This document shows, one piece after another, positions 56,416 through 64,000 of a stretch of 64,000 nt of DNA; within the stretch, counting starts at the first letter, position 1, and every line of letters starts with the position of its first letter. The notes below the pieces were generated by a model that did no database searches, was not told the DNA's origin, and saw only the letters and a program-made list of their open reading frames with translations. A program made the translations under genes and the position numbers. Source of the stretch: Allolobophora icterica (taxonomy: Eukaryota > Annelida > Clitellata > Crassiclitellata > Lumbricidae); assembly GCA_963556255.1 (NCBI GenBank), contig OY744616.1, positions 32,859,616 through 32,923,615 of the forward strand, written 5' to 3'.

Positions 56416-56756
56416 CAGCGGTTCCAAAACTTCTCAGGGTGGCGACCCACTTCTGAATATCTTGGCAGTCTCGGTACCCACTGTGCAAAATTGAGCATTG
56501 TGTACTAAAATTTGCCTCGTAAATTGGTATAGAAATATGCAGATTTACATAGAGCGCCTAGACATTTAAAGCATTATAAGAAAACTTAGGTAAAAACAGT
56601 TTACAATATATTGCAATCCAGCTAGTGTTAAAGCCCAATCATAGCCAAATGTTGTTGCTGTTGCAAAATAAATGTTTCTTGAAAAAATTTGGCGACCCAC
56701 TTGCCAGAGCTTCGTGACCCACTTTTGGGTCGCGACCCACAGTTTGGGAAACTCTG
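56416..56756. mobile_element. hAT MITE (341 bp) with perfect 8-bp target duplication
   Basis: Begins CAGCGGTTCCAAAACTT and ends GTTTGGGAAACTCTG, with CTCTATAG on both sides. The inner GGCGACCCACTT and TCGCGACCCACAG motifs are inverted or tandem copies. It lies in TMEM50 intron 2. Confidence 0.88.
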
Positions 56757-56901
56757 CTCTATAGCACTGGTGTCTAATACACAAAGCATCAACTGATTGC
56801 ACGCCAAAGCCAAGCCCCAATCAGTCAACATCCAGAAGATCAGTCTGTTGAGACAGCCTATAGTGAATAAAATCATTTATACTGAAAATGATTTTGCTTA
56901 C

Positions 56902-57014
56902 ATAAACAGTGCTACAGTACCAATGACTCCACAGACGTGAACTGCATGATGCATCTGATCTTGGCTAGGATACATGGTGGCAGCATCGATAATTATCCAC
57001 CAACCGATGGCAAA
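56902..57014 (-). CDS. TMEM50, exon 2 (first and second membrane helices)
   Basis: 113 nt encoding FAIGWWIIIDAATMYPSQDQ, then HHAVHVCGVIGTVALFM. GWWIIIDAAxxYP and the HxCGVI motif are family signatures. Acceptor TTGTAG, donor GTAAGC; starts phase 0, ends phase 2. Confidence 0.95.
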
Positions 57015-57189
57015 CTACAAGCATTGCACACAAGCACATATATTCAAATCATACTCAAATCATATTCAAATCATACTCAAATCATATTCAAACTATGCTT
57101 TGTTTAAAAACCGTTTTGTCATTTCCGTTGGACTTCTGGCTTTGCAATTATAGTTTTTAAATCAGTTTCTCCTTTCATATTTCAAACTT

Positions 57190-57460
57190 TCTCACATCGT
57201 CCACTTCATTCCTCGAACAGACTGGATCTTTTAGTTCCTCATACTAAACAGCTATGGCACAGTCCCGATCTTTTGCCTCAATTGGTCCCTCTCTCTGGAA
57301 TACACTGTCTCCTTCTACTCAATCTCTAATTTTAAGAGGTAACCCCTCGTCTTCTTTTGCTTTCCTCAAAACTTATTTCTCTTCGTTGTGGCCTTGCGCA
57401 CTGAGTGCCTCTGAACGGTTCACCCTACTAGAGGCGCTTTATAAATGTTTAAATACAATA
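57190..57460 (+). mobile_element. LINE 3' fragment
   Basis: Reads MAQSRSFASIGPSLWNTLSP and SSSFAFLKTYF, then GAGTGCCTCTGAACGG, CTAGAGGCGCTTTATAAATG and an (AATAC)n tail. It lies in TMEM50 intron 1. Confidence 0.75.
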
Positions 57461-57686
57461 CAATACAATTTTCATCATAATAAGAAATCAGAGTTTTATT
57501 TAGTGCCCATTTTTCTAACTGTGTTATACAAGAAGTTTGAATTATAACGATGTATTAGAAGAAGTATCTCCCATAAATCTTATTTATCCAAAAGAATCCC
57601 CTATCACTTAAAGTCAGTGCATACATATACATACAAATATACGTATACATGCAAAGTTCTGTGTTTACTGGTCCAGTTAGCGGAAG

Positions 57687-59092
57687 ATATATGGGTCATT
57701 ATCCGAAAAGTGCAGAATCGATGTCCCATGCTGGTTTTTTGAGTTTTTTCGATAATTTCTTCAAATTTTTTTTGCCTATCCTTCAAAGAATGAGCAGATT
57801 AACATTTCCCATCATTGTTTTAGCTGCTAGATTTTGGAAATTTTGAAAAAAATTACTAAATGTATACAAAATATCATTACCATCCAATGTCCGAGACGGT
57901 GTACAATGCATTAAATTAAGCTTTTACGCAAATTTATTCCATTACAACCTGTAACAAAGGTATATTATTTTGATTGATTAGTAGCTAGCATATCCAATAA
58001 TTAAAGATTTAGACCCATTTTCATAATATTTATTTCTTTTTGGACCTATTTAAACTTGTCCATAGAAATAAGCATCATAGCCATCCCAATTTTTGGGAAG
58101 CCTATAACTTTTACAGAACGTGCTTACTTACTTAAAGAAAAGCATCAAGAACGAGGCATTGTCAGCTATTAATGGAATCACACAGATTTGTGTTGAAATT
58201 CCTAATATTTTATTTTTACTTTAAGTTTGTGTGTTCCAAATTACAAGAAAAGTAAATTTCTGCTTCATTACCATCTAGTGTTGCATTTCCTGGTTTAGGT
58301 AGATTACAACATTGACAACTTGTTTTATTTGTCGCTTTTGTTGAACTGATTGAAATTACTTATCTGATGGAGTAATTCACGCGAAAATGTTTGACGGCTG
58401 TTTTAAATTTCATCATTTTGTCATTACCATTCGCGGTTGTTTTTCATCATTACCATCCGAATTCATCAGATTTTTGCTATTTTCTCATGGCAGTCGCATC
58501 TTGTCTCGGATGGTAATGACGCATTGCTCAGAGTGAATTACATGTATTGCTTGTGAATTATTTGAGATAAAAATAAATTGCAAGTAATTAGAATTTACTA
58601 TCAACTCTTAAATGTTGTTCAACTTGTATCTAATGCATATAACATACAGATATAGCTAATGCTGCACAGATTTTTTCTGCAGCTGAAAATTATATATTTT
58701 TTTTTTTAATAATTTAGAAAAATGTCTTAATTTCTTGACACCAGACTAATATATTATGTGAAGGAAAGGCCTGTTGTATTCTTACTTAATGCTGGCATCA
58801 TCTAGTTTTAAGAAATTGCCATTTTATAAGCACCAGAGGAATATTTCAGGTTCCCGTGATTAAATATGATTACACAAAAAGGGCGGATTTCAATGAAAAA
58901 AGAGGAGTTTTGACTTTATAATTTCTGAAAAAAAATTAACTTATGATTAAAAATATAGTGGATTTCTTTCAAATTAGTTAAATTTAACTATGTACATGAC
59001 TAAAAAAAACACTTGCAACCAATTTTGGGGAAAAAAAATTTGTGGTTTTTCGGAGACGAAATTTGTAACATTTCGGATAATGACCCATATAT
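57687..59092. mobile_element. Non-coding inverted-repeat element (about 1.4 kb)
   Basis: Perfect 22-bp arms, 57687-57708 and 59071-59092, begin ATATATGGGTCATTATCCGA. The interior is AT-rich with several CATTACCATC sites and no transposase. TMEM50 intron 1. Confidence 0.75.
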
Positions 59093-59587
59093 TGTAAACA
59101 TTAACACAGATAAATGATAATGTTCATTTACAATTTGAAGTTATCGAGTACACTGCAATGAAAAGGAAAATAAACAGTTATACAAATACTGTAAATACAT
59201 GCTGACCTTTTAAATGCCAATCTCCAATTTGTACTGGAGGTAAAAACACATGCAGGAAGTGCTTTTGAAGTTTTCCTGAATTTGCATGATAGCTGAGCAT
59301 TTAAGAGCAACTTTTAATTATCTTACAACAGTGCTTATGCTTCTTGCAAGCTGCACTAATACACTGGTTTTAGATCGACTTCCATTGAAGAAGACCTAAT
59401 AGATCAAATCACAAAAATTGTGGTGTTCTGGAGTCAGTGTATGAAAGCGAGGGGCCAAAATATCCTCACAGAGGCCTGAACAAAACAGTTGACAACCCCA
59501 ATGAGTTAATGGGGACAATAGCTTCTGTTTATGTTTGCTAGAGCAGAACCTGTATTTTATCATAGCACAACATTTAACTCAACTCAC

Positions 59588-59689
59588 CATAGCTCCAGCC
59601 ACAATTGATGATAGCAAGTTCCTCCTCTCCCGCACTGTATTCCATATTTCCCATTCGGGACAAGTGCATTTATCCAAGCAACCCGACAT
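59588..59689 (-). CDS. TMEM50, first coding exon (TMEM50 family membrane protein)
   Basis: ATG at 59689 followed by 34 codons to 59588, donor GTGAGT. MSGCLDKCTCPEWEIW has the family's MSGxLDxxxCxEC-like opening, then RERRNLLSSIVAGAM enters the first membrane helix. With exons at 56902, 55754, 54845, 54080 and 52835 the gene totals 486 nt, giving 161 residues, close to the usual 157-158. All five junctions keep phase, so this copy appears complete. TMEM50A/B are four-helix proteins of endoplasmic reticulum/Golgi membranes with poorly known function. The Cys-rich CTCPEW differs from the vertebrate spacing. Confidence 0.93.
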
Positions 59690-59834
59690 AGTCTCTCACA
59701 CTAAGATCACCACCAACAAGAAATCACCTAAAAGCCAAAAAAAATCACAGATTACTAAAATAAGAACTCGGAGCAAATCCAACGCCCCCCCCCCGAAAAA
59801 TATTAGTTATACAAGAAAGAGCTGTAATAAAATA

Positions 59835-60075
59835 AGGTAATCCTGGGTTTTAGCGTCGGAAACTATTTACATTGCAAAGTTCTAATACAATAATACAATA
59901 AATAATCATCGTTCATCCAACTTCTAGTTTCAGTTATATTTTAATCGATTATCCAGCTTCTAGTTTCGTGAACATTTTCATCAATCTTCCAACTTCTTGT
60001 TTGAGTTTAACTGTGAAATGTTTTCATCGCTCATGCAATGTAAATAGTTTCCGACGCTAAAACCCAGGATTACCT
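59835..60075. mobile_element. Foldback MITE (241 bp) with perfect 42-bp arms
   Basis: Arms 59835-59876 and 60034-60075 are exact inverse copies, starting AGGTAATCCTGGGTTTTAGC. The centre has three tandem variants of TCCAACTTCTAGTTTC (59916, 59952, 59985). Flanking AAAATA on both sides may be the target duplication. Confidence 0.9.
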
Positions 60076-60559
60076 AAAATAAATGCTACCATATACTAAC
60101 AAGAAACACATTAATAACCTATGAGAGATTATCTATGTCAGAGATTTCCACAACTTTGTATAAATGAATTACACATCCGGCGCAGGCATCGAGAAAAAAA
60201 CATGTTTTTGCACTCAACAACACCCATTCAAATTTGAGTAATAAGATACGCCACATTTAGTCAATTCCGCGGTGCAGCTGATATATTCCGTTCTTCCCCT
60301 CAATTTAGCATTACTGCTGAATAATCTCAGTTCGCATAAATAAATTTTATGATCGCATCAACAATTAATTAAACGCAACAAGAAAATAACTTAAAAGGAT
60401 GAATAAATTACATCACAAAGAAAGACAACCACCGACAAATTCTTACGGCGTAAAAATTGTTTACAAACAGCCTAGATGGCGTAGCTAATGGTTCTCCTAA
60501 ATACCCGGTTGACCCATTAGGAACCCCGGTGTTACACTGACTTGAGGATCCACAATTAT

Positions 60560-60734
60560 AAATAAATAAATAAATACTGGAGATTAGAGTGCCGTATTTC
60601 GTAGACAGTCGATAAGATCGAAGCAACGATTCAGAAGCACTTGGGTCGCTACGCAGTGGCTTGAGGTGGGAATCGAACCTGCGACCCTTCGGTTACAAGG
60701 CAACGACCCACACCACTACACCACCGCGTCCCCC
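60560..60734 (-). mobile_element. tRNA-derived SINE, family B, copy 2
   Basis: Minus-strand counterpart of 35331-35500 with B box GGTTCGATTCC and the same GAATCGTTGCTTCGATCTTA body and (TTTA)n tail. Confidence 0.8.
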
Positions 60735-61225
60735 TGTAGCCTAATCAGTTGCATTACAAGCCGTTCAGGAGACAAGGTAACTTAGTTGCATAATCGTGTA
60801 GCCTGTTGTTTACTTTTTAGGTGCCATCCACAATGACACCTTCTATGTAGGCCTACTTCTGAACTTTGTAACATTTTTGGCGGCCCTATGCAAACTGAAA
60901 TTTGTCGGTATTTGACCAACACGAATCACGATCAATGCCGATTAAAGCCAATTCTCACAGTAGAAATAAATTGGCTACAGAAAATTGCAGGACTTTCCAG
61001 ACAAAACGTGGTATATTCATAAACCATGCCTCGTGTTATATCTAGGCCGATCCGAAAAAAAAACAATTTTTGCGACTAATATCCATTATAATTTATAAAA
61101 AAGGCATCATCAAATTTGGGGCCCGACAAATTTGGCGACCCCTTGCGGTCGCATGGAGGCATGGGCATTCGTAGGAATTTTGTAAGGGGAAACAAATTTT
61201 GTATGGGGAGCAAAATGACGGTTTT

Positions 61226-61266
61226 ACCACAGTAGGCCTATAAATAATAAATAGGCCTACTGTGGT
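61226..61266. repeat. 16-bp perfect hairpin
   Basis: ACCACAGTAGGCCTAT (61226-61241) and its inverse (61251-61266) enclose a 9-nt AT loop. Confidence 0.85.
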
Positions 61267-61601
61267 TTTACATAGCAATTCATGGGCCGAACGCAGAACT
61301 CAACTTTTAAAATAAATAATGGTCAAAGACTTTACCTAAATAATTGCTTTTTTGACATTGAAAACTGTTTTGGGACTGTTGTAAAAATCATAATAATCAA
61401 AAGATTTAATTTTTGCAAAATATGTGCAAAATCCGAGGGGCAAATACCCTCGAGATCCCTCTCCGGACGCCCATGGAAGTAGACATTATCAAACTGCAGT
61501 TGTATAGTATTGTATTGTATTGTGTTGTATTCAATTGTATTGTCAGCGACCAGCTGCATGTTTATAATTAGGCCTAATATAAGCAGTCTTGTTGTCAAGA
61601 C

Positions 61602-61740
61602 CTTAAACCTCAAGACCAAGACCAAGACCAAGACCTTGAACCTCAAGACCAAGACCAAGACCAAGACCTTGAACCTCAAGACCAAGACCAAGACCAAGAC
61701 CTTGAACCTCAAGACCAAGACCGAGACCAAGACCGAAAAG
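61602..61740. repeat. AAGACC-based minisatellite, array 1
   Basis: About four 33-bp units built as ACCTTGAACCTC plus runs of AAGACC. Nearly all hexamers are exact. Confidence 0.95.
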
Positions 61741-62297
61741 AATTAGTCGAATCCATGACTTCTATTCCTTACTAAAAATTGTCCAGTCGGACAACTCGTT
61801 ATTTTAATGAAAACAAGAGTTTTTTCTTTTATTCAAGCAAAACAACTCTAAATGGAGACTGCAGAGAATTCCGAATTCGTATTTACAAAAGTCCTTCATG
61901 CGAAATGTTATTCCAAATGCCTGTTGAATTTTATAAAAACCAATTTGCTCAGAATTTTCTGACCAAGACGTGACCTGTGGGGCCTCATAAAAATTCTGCC
62001 GTGTGAAAAAACACGGTCTACAAGTGCTGAAATCGCTAGCACACAAAGCAGCTTTTCAAGAACCGGATGTAAATGTACAAATTAATCATGAGTCTGTTTT
62101 GAAATCATTCCATGGTAGATAACCGGAAGTCAAAATAATTGTCCAAAACAACAGTGAAGCCTCATTCACACCGTTTAAATACTAAAGCAATAACTGTATG
62201 AGTAATTATTGGATAAATTTTTAAAATTCTTGCTGTTTGTTAAAATTAATGACTGTTCATATTGACAAAAGTCTTGGTCTTGGTCTTGCAAAACCAT

Positions 62298-62435
62298 GAC
62301 CAAGACCTTGAACCTCAAGACCAAGACCAAGACCTTGAACCTCAAGACCAAGACCAAGACCTTTGGTCTCAAGACCAAGACTTTTAAAAACGAATTCGAG
62401 TGCACTCGAGACCAAGACCTTGGTCTCGAGGACAA
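62298..62435. repeat. AAGACC-based minisatellite, array 2
   Basis: Same unit and orientation as the array at 61602-61740, about 560 bp away, with variant units (CTTTGGTCTC, CTCGAGACC) at the end. Confidence 0.93.
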
Positions 62436-62484
62436 CAAGACTGAATATAAGCCTAATTGGCTTCATCAATACTTTCATGACAGG

Positions 62485-62646
62485 CAGGGGCGTCTATCCC
62501 CCCTAAGTCATTGGAGGAACTTCCCCTCCCCCTCTTCTTCCCCTTCCCCTTCCCCCCTAAAATGGTGGTACACACACTGACAGATCTTCCCCCTATTTCT
62601 TGGATGGAGCATTTGCTCCAAGGTTTCTATGGTGTAGACGCCCCTG
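62485..62646. mobile_element. MITE, hAT-like, copy 2
   Basis: Begins CAGGGGCGTCTA and ends TAGACGCCCCTG; flanks ATGACAGG/ATGACAGA. Better preserved termini than copy 1 at 16095-16259. Confidence 0.85.
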
Positions 62647-63297
62647 ATGACAGAAGTCATATTAATTTGTGGGAGGGACCTCGATCGACCAAAAACCATG
62701 CATCAACTCCTATGTTATTCAGAGGTCCATTTTTGGCCCCGCATTCTTTTCCATAAATTACTCAGGTCTCCACCCTAAACATCCTTCCAATTTCATAACT
62801 GAATTCGCTGATGACACGTATAGGCCTAGTATACCTTCTTATAGGCAGTATAGGCTCCTCTATAATAGATAGCACCCAGGAAGAATTTGCAAATACTGTA
62901 CCACCTCCTGGGCATGTAGAAGCAATCTTCGCCTCAACCCGCAAAAAACTTGTGAATTAATTATCTCCACCACAAGGAAAGTAGTCTCCTCCAGGCCCGC
63001 ATTAAGGGGGGTGCTAAGGGTGCTGCATCACCCGGGTCCGCAGTTTTGAGGGGTCCGCATTTTCTGAAGTACGTTAAATTTTTTATTGTACTTGTAATTG
63101 GGTACCGCGCTGATGGCTATATAGGCAACCGGGTCCGCACTAGCCTTAAAGCGGCCCTGCCTCCATCCTCCTAATTATTCCTGGGGCTATCCGCGTCGCT
63201 TCCTTGCGAGTCCTAGGCGTCACCATCTGCTCCGACCTCGGGATGGGGTCCCATCTATAGATGAAGTCCTATCGACTTTCTCTTCTTCACTGCATGC

Positions 63298-63883
63298 CAG
63301 TGGCGGCGCCAGACAAATTTTGTAACCAGGGCAAAGCCAGAGCAGTCATACAAGTGACCAGTGCAGAGGGCGACTTATGACCCGAACAAATCATGGGCAG
63401 GGCCCAAATTCTGGCAGAGCATAGGCGCCGACTTTTGCTTTTGCCTCTGGGTGCCACTGGGTGCATGGGTCCTCCCTCCATTTCCATACCCCCTCCCCTT
63501 AGGTAGGTGAGTTTTGGCAGATTTTCGGAGAGAAAAATTGTTTTCTTGTCAAGGGTTCCAGTGTTATTATTTATTTATTTATTTTAAATAATGCATAAAT
63601 AAATAATTTATTCATGTACGGGCTGTAACTGTGAGATCATGTAATGTTGGGTATTTGTGTTGTAGTTGTACTTCTCACGTTGTTAGATTACTGCTTAGGT
63701 GTAAAAAATTGAATTTGGGGTACAAATTCTTCTGGGTGCCAGACACCCACTGAACTTTCTCTCTGGGTGCATTGGCACCCAAGGCCCCCAAGAAGTCGGC
63801 GCCTATGTGGCAGAGCAACGACCAGGGCAAAGGCTTTTTTACCAGGGCATTTGCCCTGGCTCGCCCTGGTGTAGCGCCGCCTC
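63298..63883. mobile_element. MITE inserted in the LINE, itself hit by a second MITE
   Basis: Termini CAGTGGCGGCGC and GCGCCGCCTC are inverse copies with few mismatches; TGCATGC flanks both sides. Removing it rejoins the reverse-transcriptase sequence. Confidence 0.75.
63420..63807. mobile_element. hAT MITE (388 bp), innermost layer of the nest
   Basis: Begins CATAGGCGCCGACTT and ends AAGTCGGCGCCTATG, with a perfect 8-bp target duplication TGGCAGAG (63412-63419 and 63808-63815). It also shows inner CTGGGTGCCA-type inverted motifs. Confidence 0.9.
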
Positions 63884-64000
63884 TGCATGCACCCCGAGTC
63901 CTCGGTTCCACGGATTTCCGCCTAATGTCTTACAGGAAATAGCTACGGTCACCACCATAGCCTCCCTGATGTACGCATCCCCGGCCTATCTGGTGGGGGC

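Larger units (their letters stand above)
62680..64000 (+). pseudogene. LINE reverse-transcriptase fragment, interrupted and running off the window
   Basis: Frames in pieces read IFGPAFFSINYSGL (compare GVPQGSVLGPxLF), then FITEFADDTY, which holds the F/Y-ADD catalytic motif, then VLGVTICSDLGMGSHL (about 63205-63260). After a gap (63298-63883) it resumes with IATVTTIASLMYASPAYLVG-like residues. It is a non-LTR reverse transcriptase of the Jockey/CR1 group, inactivated by frameshifts and stops. Confidence 0.75.

Overview
This window is nuclear DNA from an animal, most likely a marine bilaterian invertebrate. The evidence is two multi-exon genes with GT-AG introns and matching codon phases: a synaptotagmin-like Rab effector and a TMEM50 membrane protein. 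There are also many tRNA-derived SINEs, CR1/L2-type LINE fragments, hAT and mariner elements, and long microsatellites. I cannot name the species.

Region 1-9.3 kb is different: compact, intronless, visibly more GC-rich, and densely coded on the + strand. It is the virion-structure block of a Polinton/Maverick-like (adintovirus-like) endogenous virus. Gene order: a conserved protein of unknown role, penton-like minor capsid protein, pVI-like membrane-active protein, double jelly-roll major capsid protein, pX-like protein, adenain-type cysteine protease, fibre with tail-fibre repeats and a discoidin-like tip, a second beta-rich protein, and a hydrophobic conserved protein. All nine frames look intact. 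No polymerase B, integrase or packaging ATPase is visible; they may lie left of position 1 or be lost. Two details stand out. The protease frame has no good AUG and seems to be reached by a -1 frameshift at an A-AAA-AAC heptamer directly before the pX stop. The pVI-like protein ends in a predicted protease-released peptide with Cys at position 10, as in the adenovirus protease cofactor.

Region 11.5-28.4 kb (- strand) holds five coding exons of a synaptotagmin-like (Slp) gene: N-terminal helix, eight-cysteine zinc finger, second Rab-binding helix, and a long acidic/serine linker. The last visible exon ends in a strong donor with no downstream exon found before the viral block, so the viral element may sit antisense in an intron of this gene.

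Region 28.4-52.8 kb has no gene I can support. It holds LINE ends, a mariner with perfect terminal repeats, a hAT nested in a LINE, SINEs, minisatellites and a SINE-like insertion with a 12-bp target duplication.

Region 52.8-59.7 kb (- strand) holds a complete six-exon TMEM50 gene (161 codons plus stop). Region 59.7-64 kb is repeats again, ending in a reverse-transcriptase fragment that carries a two-level nest of DNA transposons.
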